Origin: JANQOH01 sp965243325
GTDB taxonomy: Bacteria; Pseudomonadota; Alphaproteobacteria; UBA7887
DNA length: 64,000 bases
Direction: 5' to 3'
NCBI GenBank assembly: GCA_965243325.1
Contig: CBDEUQ010000003.1
Coordinates: 806,001 to 870,000, forward strand
The translations under genes were made by a program, and so were the position numbers. Below are positions 32,641-41,530 of the stretch, one piece after another. Position 1 is the stretch's first letter, and each line of letters opens with the position of its first letter. Under the pieces are notes generated by a model, which worked only from the letters and a program-made list of their open reading frames with translations, did not search any database and was not told the DNA's origin.

Positions 32641-33920
32641 GGTAACGTCAAGAGTTATGTGTCAGGGAGACGGGGGTGCTGATTCCCTGAGACTTGTTTT
32701 CGTGGATGAATACCGCGTAGAGGACGCGGTCCATTGAGGTCCGGTCCTGGAAGGTTCCCATGGGCCGGGTTCGTCTGCGGACCTCCCGGAACCTTCGTTC
32801 GATGGCGTTGGTGGTCCTGACCCGCTTTCGCTCATCGAGGGTCCGGTAGCGGAAGCAGGTGAGCAGCTCGTCGAGATCGCTGCGCAGGCAGGCGACGGCC
32901 TTGGGGTAGGTGCTTTGCCAGCGGTCGGCGAAGCGTCGGGCGGCGCTCTGGGCCTTGCGGCGGCTCTTTGCATTCATGACGGCGTGGACATCGGCCTTGA
33001 CGGCCTCCTGGTCGGCCTTGCGGACCTTGTTGAGGATGTTGCGCATCTTGTGCGCCCAGCACCTCTGAACCGGGATGCCGGGATAGACGAACGGCAAGGC
33101 AGCCAGCAGGCCCTTGCCGCCATCGACGCAGATCATCTCAAGGCCTTCGCCGGTGAGCCCGCGGTGGTACAGCCGGTTGAGGAACACTTCCCACTCGCGG
33201 GCGCCTTCGCTGACGGCGAGATGGAAGTCGATGATCTCCTTCTTGCCGTCGGGGCGGATGCCGAGCGCCACCAGGACCGGCCTCCTGAGCGCGCCGGCGC
33301 CGGTCTTGCGGGCCAGCACCACGCCGTCGAGCATCAGCGCCTTGTAGGCGTTCTTCAGCGGCCTGCGGTGGAAGGCCTCGACCGCCATGTCGAGCGTCTT
33401 GGAGACCCGGCTCACCGTCGCGGCCGAGACCGGGCGCCCGAGCAGGGCCAGCAGGACCTCGCCCACCTTGCGCGTCGAAAGCCCCAGCACGAAGCCGGCC
33501 AGGATGGCACGGTCGATCTCCGGCGCGCGCCTTGCGTAGCTCTTCACAACCCCGGTCGGGCAGAAGTGCCGGGTGCGCGGCACGTTGAGCTCGATGTCGC
33601 CGAGCTCGCTCAGCAGGCAGCGGCGGTAGGTCCCGTTGCGCCGGTCGCGCATCGCGCCGGCGTCGAGGTTGTCGAGCCAGCGATCCACCGCCTCGGCCAT
33701 CCGGCCCTCGATGATCTCGGCCAGCGCCTGGCGGCCGAGCGGGCGGTAGCCCTCGCCCCAGTCCAGTCCGCCTGCCTGCATCTCCTTCACCACCTCAAAG
33801 GCCTGGGGTAGGCTCATGATCGTCGCAGCTTGCTGGGACATGCGGGGTGCTCCTGTTTGTGGTTGTCGTCACCACAGGGAGTACCCCCTTCCCACCTGAC
33901 ACATAAATTCTTACGTCACC
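32641..33920 (-). mobile_element. IS256-family insertion sequence, copy 3
   Basis: The 1,280-bp unit again, flanked by a 9-bp direct repeat CTACCCAGG (32632-32640 and 33921-33929). It lies between the truncated integrase remnant and the WD40-ATPase gene. The transposase points away from the latter. Confidence 0.95.
32648..33841 (-). CDS. IS256-family transposase, copy 3
   Basis: The translation is identical over 397 residues to the copies at 2405 and 9124, with all DDE-family motifs intact. The identity of three copies indicates recent spread within this genome. Confidence 0.95.
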   Translation of the reverse strand: MSQQAATIMSLPQAFEVVKEMQAGGLDWGEGYRPLGRQALAEIIEGRMAEAVDRWLDNLDAGAMRDRRNGTYRRCLLSELGDIELNVPRTRHFCPTGVVKSYARRAPEIDRAILAGFVLGLSTRKVGEVLLALLGRPVSAATVSRVSKTLDMAVEAFHRRPLKNAYKALMLDGVVLARKTGAGALRRPVLVALGIRPDGKKEIIDFHLAVSEGAREWEVFLNRLYHRGLTGEGLEMICVDGGKGLLAALPFVYPGIPVQRCWAHKMRNILNKVRKADQEAVKADVHAVMNAKSRRKAQSAARRFADRWQSTYPKAVACLRSDLDELLTCFRYRTLDERKRVRTTNAIERRFREVRRRTRPMGTFQDRTSMDRVLYAVFIHENKSQGISTPVSLTHNS

Positions 33921-34092
33921 CTACCCAGGATCAAGGTGGCCTCTGCGAGGGCAGCCGGCTACAGTATGCGAACTGATCGTCAGGCTAATTCGGGCTGCTC
34001 AGTGGGGGTCGAGAGCCAGGGCAGCCGCCGGGGAACGGGGTTCACGACGATCACGATTTACGCTGAACGGCGGTGGATTTCCGCCAAGCGGA

Positions 34093-37000
34093 ATGTTGAG
34101 GCATGCAAACCGGTGCGAAGAGATGGACTTGGACGCTGCTCAGTGTCGCCAAACGTCTCGATGGCGGACGGGTGAAGGGGCCGTTCAACCACGCCTTTGT
34201 CGGCAGGCAAGGTTGTTGCCCGCTGGGATCTTTGCCGCGCTCGCGACCGCTGTCGTTGCCGCTCTTCCCGTTCCGGCACCGGCACAGGCGGACACTGGTG
34301 TCGCGCCCGTCCTCGTCCGCGCAGAGCTCGTGCCGCAGATCGGTCACCGAGCATTCGTCCTGTCGGTGGCGTACAGCCCTGATGGCGATCGCGTCGCCGC
34401 CGGCGACGGTGCAGGATCCGTGCGCATTTGGGACGCGCGTACAGGCGAGGAGACGGCGTTACTGGCCGGCCACGCAGGCAGTGTCAACGCAGTGGTCTAC
34501 AGCCCCGACGGCAGCCGCATCGCCTCGGGCGGCGATGACGGGACGGTACGGATTTGGCACGCGCACACGGGCGCAGAGACGGCGGTACTGACCGGCCATA
34601 CGGACGGCGTTAACGCAGTGGTCTACAGCCCCGACGGCAGCCGCATCGCCTCGGGCGGCGATGACGGGACGGTACGGATTTGGCACGCGCATACGAGTGC
34701 AGAGACGGCGGTGCTGACCGGCCATGCAGACCGCGTCAACACAGTGGTCTACAGCCCCGACGGCGCCTTCATTGCGTCAGGCGGAAGCGACGGGGTGTGG
34801 ATCTGGAATGCGTACTCAGGCGATGAGGCGAGCAGGCTACGCAACAGTGCGGACTGGGTCTCGTCAATGGCTTACAGCCCTGACGGCAGCCGCATCATCA
34901 CGGTTAGCGGTGAGGGGACGGCGCGCATCTGGAACGCTCATACGGGACATGAGGCGGGTGGCCTGAGCGACGATGCGCGCTGGGTCTCGTCGGTGGCGTA
35001 CAGCCCTGACGGCAGCCGAATCGCTACCGGCAGCCGCAGTGAAGTCGTGTGGATCTGGGATGCCGACACGGGCGCAGAGACAGTCGTACTGCCCGGCCAC
35101 CGAGGCGGCGTCAACGCGGTAGCGTACAGTCCGGACGGCAGCCGCATCGCCGTCGGCAGTCACGACGGGACAGTACGGATCTCGGATGTCGACACGGGCG
35201 AACTGATGCCCGTCCTGGCGGGCGACGAGGAAGGGCTCTCATCGGTAGCGTACAGCCCGGACGGCCGCAGCATCGCAGTAGCCAGCAGTGACAGGACGGT
35301 ACGGGTCGTGGCTGCCGATACGGGCGCAGAGTTGCTAGTGGTGGGGGGAGACGATCCGATCCGGCCGCAGGTCGCTTACAGTCCGGACGGCAGGAGTATC
35401 GTCTCGGGGAGCTATGACGGTAGGGTGCGGACATGGGATACCAATACGGGTGAGCTGAGAGCCGTATGGGAGGGCCACCAAGGGGTCGTCAACTCGGTGG
35501 CCTTCAGTCCCGACGGAAGCCGCATCGCCTCGGGCAGCACCGGCGATGGGACGCTGCGGATCCGAGATGCCACAACGGGCAAAGAGTTGCTTGCCATGAA
35601 CGACCCCGATCGCTGGGTCGGAGCCGTGGCATACAGCCCGGACGGACGGAGCATCGCCTCGGTCAGCCACTACAACACGATACGGATCTGGGATGCGTAC
35701 GCCGGATCCGAAACGGCAGAGATCGAGGTTGGCGCTGAGGTCCATTCGGTGACGTACAGCCCGGATGGCAGGTTTGTCGCCTCTGGTGCTGATGATGGGA
35801 CGGTGCGGATTTGGGAGACTCATACGGATGAGCTGAGAGAGCTGTTCGGGCATCAGCGAGCGGTCCACTCCGTGGCGTACAGCCCGGATGGCGGGAACAT
35901 CATCTCGGGTAGCTATGACGGGACGGTACGGATCTGGGATGCCGACACGGGTCATTCGCAGATCACGATAACGGGCGCCGGCCTCGTCAATTCCGTGGCG
36001 TACAGCCCGGACGGCACGCGCATCGCCACGGCCGCCTACGAGGGATGGCTGCGCACATGGCAGATCGGTCGACCGAACTCCACGATAGTGACCCCCGAGA
36101 TGGTATACCTGAATTTTCCGGGACGGAGGTGGGTCGCGTTCCGGCCGGAACGTCTCTACTACGTCGCCAATTCCGGCGCCGAGCGTCACGTGCGCATTCG
36201 CTTCGACGGCCATCTATGCCACATCTTCCGCTTCCTTCTCCGCGCCAGCTCCTGTCCCGTCTACCCGCTCGAGTGGTACCGGGACGTATTGCGCCTCGAC
36301 CCTCGGGAACCGGATCTCTACGCCGCGTTGCAACGGCAGGATCCCGACATCCGCCCGGAGGAGCTGCGCATGGTATGGGAGAGAATGAATTGGTTGCCGG
36401 TCGTCTCGGGCGGCCTCGTCCTCGTCATGCTGGGAATCACGATCCAGGCCCTGCGGCAGCGTCGCGACCCACTCGCGCTGATGAAAGAGTTCTTCACGGC
36501 AGCCAACGACTACGATGTGCAACGCAAGTTGACCAGACACGCGCTCCTGCTCGGGGACAGGAAAGCCACCCACCACTTTGCGGTCCTGAACGCCAACGGC
36601 CCCGACGATGTGACGTCGGCTCTGGCACGGCGTACCGGGCGTACCGGGCGTTCGAAGGGTGTTCCGCTGCTGTTCCTGATTGAGCCGCACCCCGACTCGG
36701 ATCGGCTGCACGAACGAACAAGGGAAGCGTACGGGATCAAGGCGGCTCACCGGGTCGACGTCGTTCCGATGGCTCTGGCGACGCTGGAGCGGGCGCTCAG
36801 GCACGGTACCGTCGATGCGGAGGTGAACGCAGCGAAGGACCTCTACGTAACTCGTCAGGATCCCTACTTCGAGAGCGTCCCGGTCAAGGATCCGACTCTG
36901 TTCTTTGGTCGTTCCGCTCAGTTGCAAACCATTCCGCGTCTGTTGTCGCAAGGTCAGCACGTCGGTGTCTTCGGGCTCCGCAAGACGGGCAAGACCTCGC

Positions 37001-37926
37001 TGGCGCACCAACTCCGGCTGAGATTCGGTGGAGCCCCGGTCGTCAGTATCAACTGCCAGGAGCTCGACCGCCAATCGGCCGCGCAGCTCCTCCGGCGCAT
37101 CGCCGAAGAGCTGCGCAGCGACCTCCGGAACCGGTTCGACGTTCGGGCCGACAGCGACGCCGGCGGTGGCTGCGGCACCCAACTGCGATCCCTGATTGGC
37201 GCGTGGCAGGCGCTTCGCTCGGAGCCGTTCGTCATCATCCTCGACGAGATCGAAACCCTGCTTCCCTTCACCGACTCGAACGAGAACCATGATCTGCTCG
37301 TGGAAGGCAGGATCGTGTTGGGAGTTTTGCGTGCACTCGCCCAGGAGTTGAAGGGTGTGGTGCTGGTGGTGATCGCCAAGCGGCCCGACGTCAATCGGAT
37401 CAACCGCCTTCCCGCCGGCGCCGGAGAGAATCCGATGTTCATGGGATTTCGCGAAGTGTACGCCGGCGCTCTACCCACCGACGAATGCGACTCCATGATC
37501 CGCGAGTTGGGCGCATGGCGAGGAATTCACTGGGACCCGGAAGCGCTGCGGCTCCTCTACCGTTACTGTGGCGGCCATCCCTTCGTCGCGCGCCTGTTCG
37601 CCAGCGACGCATGCGAGCAGGGTCGGCGCACTCGGATCACGGCCGATTGCGTGGAGCGTACGGCGGACAACATCAGGATCACGATGCGGTCGCATCTGAT
37701 CGGCAGGGTGTACAAGCAAATCCACGAAGAGCTGCGAATCGAAGAGATCGAGTTCCTGAGACGGATCGCCGTCGGATCGGGGCCACTGAGCGAGTCGCGG
37801 CTCCGGCCCAGCCAAGAGCAAGCTCTGACGGATCTGGAGAACTTCGGGTTGGTGACCGGCGGGAGCAGCGTCGAGATCTCGCCGAAACTGTTCGAGTACT
37901 GGCTTGCGACGGAACAGTGCGCATGA
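34093..37926 (+). CDS. WD40-propeller / transmembrane / P-loop ATPase fusion protein
   Basis: A 1,277-residue protein. Residues 41-67 look like a signal sequence or membrane anchor (LLPAGIFAALATAVVAALPVPAPAQA); a start nearer to it, such as TTG 34213, is possible. Residues 85-660 contain 14 WD40 repeats with the motif V-x-S-V-A-Y-S-P-D-G-S-R-I-A-S-G, enough for two seven-bladed propellers. One hydrophobic helix follows (about 768-786). Residues 787-930 are an unassigned alpha/beta region. A P-loop ATPase domain follows with Walker A GLRKTGKTS (961-969) and Walker B FVIILDEIE (1046-1054), then a C-terminal winged-helix-like region. The layout suggests an extracytoplasmic sensor with a cytoplasmic STAND-like or AAA-type motor, in the style of bacterial signalling or defence NTPases; the function is inferred. 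It overlaps the next ATPase gene by ATGA. Confidence 0.8.
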   Translation: MLRHANRCEEMDLDAAQCRQTSRWRTGEGAVQPRLCRQARLLPAGIFAALATAVVAALPVPAPAQADTGVAPVLVRAELVPQIGHRAFVLSVAYSPDGDRVAAGDGAGSVRIWDARTGEETALLAGHAGSVNAVVYSPDGSRIASGGDDGTVRIWHAHTGAETAVLTGHTDGVNAVVYSPDGSRIASGGDDGTVRIWHAHTSAETAVLTGHADRVNTVVYSPDGAFIASGGSDGVWIWNAYSGDEASRLRNSADWVSSMAYSPDGSRIITVSGEGTARIWNAHTGHEAGGLSDDARWVSSVAYSPDGSRIATGSRSEVVWIWDADTGAETVVLPGHRGGVNAVAYSPDGSRIAVGSHDGTVRISDVDTGELMPVLAGDEEGLSSVAYSPDGRSIAVASSDRTVRVVAADTGAELLVVGGDDPIRPQVAYSPDGRSIVSGSYDGRVRTWDTNTGELRAVWEGHQGVVNSVAFSPDGSRIASGSTGDGTLRIRDATTGKELLAMNDPDRWVGAVAYSPDGRSIASVSHYNTIRIWDAYAGSETAEIEVGAEVHSVTYSPDGRFVASGADDGTVRIWETHTDELRELFGHQRAVHSVAYSPDGGNIISGSYDGTVRIWDADTGHSQITITGAGLVNSVAYSPDGTRIATAAYEGWLRTWQIGRPNSTIVTPEMVYLNFPGRRWVAFRPERLYYVANSGAERHVRIRFDGHLCHIFRFLLRASSCPVYPLEWYRDVLRLDPREPDLYAALQRQDPDIRPEELRMVWERMNWLPVVSGGLVLVMLGITIQALRQRRDPLALMKEFFTAANDYDVQRKLTRHALLLGDRKATHHFAVLNANGPDDVTSALARRTGRTGRSKGVPLLFLIEPHPDSDRLHERTREAYGIKAAHRVDVVPMALATLERALRHGTVDAEVNAAKDLYVTRQDPYFESVPVKDPTLFFGRSAQLQTIPRLLSQGQHVGVFGLRKTGKTSLAHQLRLRFGGAPVVSINCQELDRQSAAQLLRRIAEELRSDLRNRFDVRADSDAGGGCGTQLRSLIGAWQALRSEPFVIILDEIETLLPFTDSNENHDLLVEGRIVLGVLRALAQELKGVVLVVIAKRPDVNRINRLPAGAGENPMFMGFREVYAGALPTDECDSMIRELGAWRGIHWDPEALRLLYRYCGGHPFVARLFASDACEQGRRTRITADCVERTADNIRITMRSHLIGRVYKQIHEELRIEEIEFLRRIAVGSGPLSESRLRPSQEQALTDLENFGLVTGGSSVEISPKLFEYWLATEQCA

Positions 37927-38669
37927 ATGACAATCCGTATCGGTATCAGATCCCGGGTCACCATTACGTTGGCGATCTACCCCGGCGAGTCATCGAGGGC
38001 ATGACGAATCGAGGGGAGCATTTCGGCATCATCGGCGGTCGGCGCTGCGGGAAGACCTCGATCCTCAAGGTTCTGGAGCGACGTCTCCCAAACGAATCCT
38101 CGGCACAGGCGGTGGTGCCGGTGCCGATCCATGTGAACGCGCTTGATCGAGTTTCTCCCGGCGTATTGTTTCGCGAGATCCTCACGGCGATGATAACGGA
38201 ATTGAAAGGGGATCGGTGGAGCGCATTTGCTCGTGAAGAGGAGCCTTACGCCGCGTTCAGGGCCGCGTTGAAAGAACGTATGGGAAACGACCTGACGGAT
38301 CGCTATGGCGGCGATTGGATGGTCGCGATACTAATAGACGAAATCGATACTGTTGCTGAGCGGCTGAAGGAGAATGGCTACGGTGACGTCTTCTTCGGGA
38401 ACCTGCGGCATCTGGTCATGGACCACGAAATGCGCGGTGGTTTTCGCCTGGTCGTTACCGGCGTGAATGATCCAGAGGGCGTTATCAATAGAGGGTCACC
38501 GTTCAACATGCTGGCAACAGTGCATCTCGGGATTCTCGGTGCCGAGAACGTGGACACCTTGATAGAAGTCGGATTCCGTGATGGAATGCCGAGCCGTGCG
38601 AAAGAGCGGCTCCTGGAGTTGACAGGGCGCCACCCGTACTTGCTTCAGGGTGTACTGCAGAGGCTCTGA
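37923..38669 (+). CDS. P-loop ATPase partner, N-terminal part (ends at in-frame UGA)
   Basis: 248 codons overlapping the WD40-ATPase stop by ATGA. The start MNDNPYRYQIPGHHYVGDL is followed by Walker A G-G-R-R-C-G-K-T-S-I-L (about 38-48), Walker B M-V-A-I-L-I-D-E-I-D-T-V (about 138-149) and sensor-type RLVVTGVND. This is an AAA/STAND-like nucleotide-binding domain related to the one at the C-terminus of the upstream protein. The frame meets TGA at 38667 but continues open in the same frame to 39299, so the original protein was about 458 residues and this is the 5' part. Whether the short form is made and active is unknown. Confidence 0.75.
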   Translation: MNDNPYRYQIPGHHYVGDLPRRVIEGMTNRGEHFGIIGGRRCGKTSILKVLERRLPNESSAQAVVPVPIHVNALDRVSPGVLFREILTAMITELKGDRWSAFAREEEPYAAFRAALKERMGNDLTDRYGGDWMVAILIDEIDTVAERLKENGYGDVFFGNLRHLVMDHEMRGGFRLVVTGVNDPEGVINRGSPFNMLATVHLGILGAENVDTLIEVGFRDGMPSRAKERLLELTGRHPYLLQGVLQRL

Positions 38670-39299
38670 TGTCCCGGTGCCCGGAACCTGGACGGCGAGG
38701 TGGTCCAAGGAGCGGCGGATTCGTTCCAGCACGAGCACAATGACTTTGCGCGGTGGCTCGACGTATTCGAGAGTGTGACGCGGAGCACTTACGCGTACCT
38801 GTCGGCGCAGGCCGACCGAGGGATGTCGGCTGCCGAGCTGTCGGCCAAGTTGTCTGAGTCGTCGGGCGGAGGCGTAAGTCCCGGGAAGGTGAGCGATGCG
38901 CTCACAGTGCTCGCGACTCACGGAGTGATCGAGCAGGTAGGAGCATCCTATCGCATCAGCGGAACGATGTTCCGGGACTGGTTCGATGCGCATGCTCCGG
39001 TGGCAACGGATGAAGTTCTCCAGATTCTGGATCGGCTGAAGGCAGCCATGGAACGACTGGACATTTCGGCGCATGATCGCCGTCGCGCCGAGGACTACTT
39101 GGAAGGCGCACGGAATGCGCTCGTCCGAGGCGACGGATCTGATCCCGGCGCGGCTAAAGCAGCGGTTGCGAATGCCCTCAGGAGAGTCTGGGGAATCGTG
39201 AGGGGAGCACGCGAGGCGGCGGGGATTCTCATGCTAATTCGAGAGCTCGTACCCTACGTGGGTAGGGCCTTGGCTTGGATCGAAACTCTCATGAGGTAG
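38670..39299 (+). pseudogene. C-terminal continuation of the ATPase partner after UGA
   Basis: It reads in the same frame as 37923-38666 with no further stop: CPGARNLDGEVVQGAADSFQHEH, then a winged-helix domain (MSAAELSAKLSESSGGGVSPGKVSDALTVLATHGVIEQVGASYRISGTMFRDWFDAH). A helical tail (APVATDEVLQILDRLKAAMERL through RELVPYVGRALAWIETLMR) could be an oligomerisation or effector-recruiting domain. GTG 38700 could allow independent translation, but no good ribosome site is obvious. A TGG-to-TGA change would explain the break. Confidence 0.7.
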
Positions 39300-39328
39300 G
39301 CGTCCAATATGCTCGCTCGCGGCGACCG

Positions 39329-39888
39329 CTACGTTCGCCGTTCGCTTGCCCCTGCCAGGGCCTCGGCGAACCCGCCCGCGAGCACGATCCGGACGAGATC
39401 GTCGCCGACGGCTGCCTGCCCGGTGCCTTGGAGTTCGCCCGCGAACAGCCGGTCAAGGGATGTCGGTCTCGTACCCGCGATTTCAGCGTGTGCCAGGGGC
39501 AGCAGGCGAGGGGTCTCGATCCGGACCGCCAGGCTGTCCGCGAGCCGAGGCAGCGTCATGACGTTCGCCGATCCAGTCAGCAGGGAACCGGCCAGGCCGA
39601 TAGTCCTCGTCCACGGACCTCTTGATCGCCAGGAGAAGGTCGGGCGCACGCTGGATCTCATCGATGGTCGCCTCGTTCAGGCCGCGAACGGAACCGGCCG
39701 GATCGGATTGCGCGGCGTCGAGCAGTCGTTCGATCGTCGTGTGTAATATAGGTGCGGTCCGTTCCGCCGATCTTGCGGACTAGGGTAGTTTTCCCCGCTC
39801 GGCGCGGGCCCACGATCAGAACGACCAGCGTGTCCGAGAGGGCTTCTTCGGCTTTGCGCTCCAGCAGGTGGTCGTACATGCGAGCCAC
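39329..39888 (-). pseudogene. DUF4143/AAA_14-type ATP-binding protein, frameshifted fragment
   Basis: The 5' part encodes MYDHLLERKAEEAL, then V-V-L-I-V-G-P-R-R-A-G-K-T-T-L-V-R-K, the P-loop of the family. A frameshift near 39735 is needed to reach LLDAAQSDPAGSVRGLNEATIDEIQRAPDLLLAIKRSVDEDY, and a second near 39590 to reach LLTGSANVMTLPRLADSLAVRIETPRLLPL. It then ends at about 39329 without the DUF4143 domain. Two frameshifts plus truncation make it a pseudogene. Confidence 0.8.
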
Positions 39889-40014
39889 TTCCCTGTTTCT
39901 GCCGATTGGGAATGTATGGCATGATGATTGGCGGTCAACAGACTGACAATTGGTAGCTCCTGATCTACCAACTGGCAGTGAGACCCAACGCAGCTTGTCG
40001 GGCAGAGAGCAGTG

Positions 40015-40317
40015 CTACGCGACGGACTGTGGCCGGTGCGGCTGCATTTCGATTTGGTCCTCGCGTCTCCGCGCCTGCACGAGATCGTAAGTGGTTTGGC
40101 GTCGTAGCCAGAACTCTGCATTGGACCAGCCTGCCTTTTCGAGACGGATCGCCATTTCAGGCGAAATCCCCGCGTGACCGTTGACAACCCGGGATAATGT
40201 ATGACGCGCGACACCCAGCACCCGCGCCGCTTCGGTCACGCTCATGCCGAGCGGCTCGAGGCAGTTTTCGCGAACACCGCGTCCGGGATGGGGAGGATCG
40301 ATCATCGGCATGCTCAT
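40015..40317 (-). CDS. higA: HigA-family antitoxin (XRE-type)
   Basis: A 100-residue protein with a helix-turn-helix (MSVTEAARVLGVARHTLSRVVNGHAGISPEMAIRLEKAGWSNAEFWLRRQTTYDL), the typical HigA sequence that binds both toxin and operator. It starts 8 bp after the toxin stop; the toxin-first order is normal for higBA. It appears intact although the toxin gene is frameshifted. Confidence 0.93.
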   Translation of the reverse strand: MSMPMIDPPHPGRGVRENCLEPLGMSVTEAARVLGVARHTLSRVVNGHAGISPEMAIRLEKAGWSNAEFWLRRQTTYDLVQARRREDQIEMQPHRPQSVA

Positions 40318-40325
40318 GGCTCCCG

Positions 40326-40605
40326 TCAGTGGTAGTCAACCAGATCGACATCGTAGGCGTCGCCGTCCGCAAGGCGGAAGGACATGCGCCAGTTTCCCGA
40401 AATCGAGATGCTCCAGTACCCCTTGAGATCGCCCTTCAGCGGATGAATCCGGTAGCCGGGCAAGTCGAGGTCGGAGGGCTTGCATGCATCGTCGAGGTCA
40501 GCCAGCGCCAGTGCTACACGATCCGAAAGCTCGGATCCTAACTCTGCTCGTATCTGCGCGCTCATACATCCGCTTGAGGCCTCGATGACGAAAGCTGCGG
40601 ATCAC
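40326..40605 (-). pseudogene. higB: HigB-family toxin gene with a frameshift
   Basis: The 3' frame (40565-40326) reads ELSDRVALALADLDDACKPSDLDLPGYRIHPLKGDLKGYWSISISGNWRMSFRLADGDAYDVDLVDYH, the RelE-fold body of HigB. The normal start, M-I-R-S-F-R-H-R-G-L-K-R-M-Y-E-R-A, is present upstream from GTG 40605 but in another frame. A one-base shift near 40530-40560 joins them. Alternatively translation begins at ATG 40565 with a shorter, altered N-terminus; activity would then be doubtful. Confidence 0.75.
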
Positions 40606-40610
40606 GGCTG

Positions 40611-40639
40611 TGTGTATAGCATGTCGGTACACATATCAA
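40611..40639 (-). promoter_or_regulatory. Likely higBA promoter/operator
   Basis: On the minus strand TTGATA and TATACA are separated by 15 bases just upstream of the higB start. They overlap an inverted repeat, TGTGTA (40611-40616) with TACACA (40628-40633), the sort of palindrome HigA binds. Position and overlap support autoregulation. From here to 40919 I see no gene. Confidence 0.4.
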
Positions 40640-40919
40640 CGGAAACCGGCGGAATCCGAGAGGGCGGTGAGGATTTGCGGCCCCTCGGTTTGGCTACGTC
40701 GCCCATGGGCGACGTATGAGTACACGCGCGAGGCTACCCGGCGTTGCGCCCTTGAAAACGGGGTTTTCGTTGCCCTTCGTGCCGCCTCCCCCTGTCCCGG
40801 CCCTAAGGATCGTACTCCAAAAGATCTTGTGCACGTTCCGGCCCTGCGTTGGCCAGCATTGGCATTGATAGTGCCAAAACGACGGCGTAGAGAGCGGTTA
40901 CGATGGTTCGGCGCATGGT

Positions 40920-41342
40920 TCATTTCTCCTCGGTGATGGTTTCACAATTTTTTCTGTAGAGCCTCGTGGCTTCGTCTGCCGCGGCTTCAGCGTTCTTCAG
41001 TTCTCGCCAGTAAACCATTGCCTTGCCCCTTTCTTCGCCAGCAACGAAGGTTAGGGATTCTGAGTCCGAGGAAACCTGCCAACCTTCAATGTTTGGGATT
41101 GCGGCATAGGTGACGTTGCCTTTTGCGTTCAGGTACCGTGCGTAGTAATTCGCCGCCAGGATCTGGTATTCGACTATGGTTAGCCTCTTTTCGGCACATC
41201 GTAGGGCGCCGGAAGTCGCGAAGTTGTCCAATACCAATCCAACGACGGCCCCAAGAGCGGCCAAGACAGCAACCACAGATGCAAGCAACGTCCAAACGGA
41301 GGATAGGGCGTTCCAGCCGCCAGAGTTTCCTTCTATCGCCAT
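40920..41342 (-). CDS. Hypothetical small membrane-anchored protein
   Basis: A 140-residue protein with one strong N-terminal hydrophobic helix (about 17-40, VWTLLASVVAVLAALGAVVGLVL). A polar domain follows with two cysteines (ALRCAEK and KNCETI) and a C-terminal charged helix (WRELKNAEAAADEATRLYRKN). Base composition is AT-richer than that of the neighbouring transposase. I recognise no family. The ATG at 41342 is about 120 bp from the palindrome at 41459. Confidence 0.6.
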   Translation of the reverse strand: MAIEGNSGGWNALSSVWTLLASVVAVLAALGAVVGLVLDNFATSGALRCAEKRLTIVEYQILAANYYARYLNAKGNVTYAAIPNIEGWQVSSDSESLTFVAGEERGKAMVYWRELKNAEAAADEATRLYRKNCETITEEK

Positions 41343-41458
41343 CTACAACAGAGCTCCGATGACGACATCCGCGGTGGCAATCCACACCGCCGTGTGGCGC
41401 ACCGGCAGCGTTGCGATTTCATTGTCGTCCACCATCTCTAGCTCCGGAGCCCGCCACG

Positions 41459-41481
41459 GTAGAAAGTAGTATACTTTCTAC
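41459..41481. promoter_or_regulatory. Palindrome GTAGAAAGTA-N3-TACTTTCTAC
   Basis: Perfect 10-bp arms around 3 bases in an AT-rich intergenic stretch. There is no U-run next to it, so an operator is more likely than a terminator; it could serve the gene ending at 40920 or be left over from a lost toxin-antitoxin locus. Confidence 0.45.
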
Positions 41482-41530
41482 GAACCCTTGACGCAATCTT
41501 GGTTGTCGTTAGCATGTCGGTAACACACGG

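Noticed and set aside
34471..36060. CRISPR-like or satellite array suggested by regular repeats
   Set aside because: The periodicity is that of WD40 blades in an open reading frame, without spacers.
37485..37922. Upstream extension of the second ATPase to 37485
   Set aside because: Overlaps the C-terminal part of the WD40-ATPase in another frame; ATG 37923 with ATGA coupling begins the conserved domain.
22731..38669. UGA recoding (selenocysteine or UGA-as-tryptophan), suggested by in-frame UGA in the HU and ATPase genes
   Set aside because: Normal genes here, such as lptA and the HicA toxin, end with UGA; the HU gene has a second lesion; no SECIS-like element was apparent.
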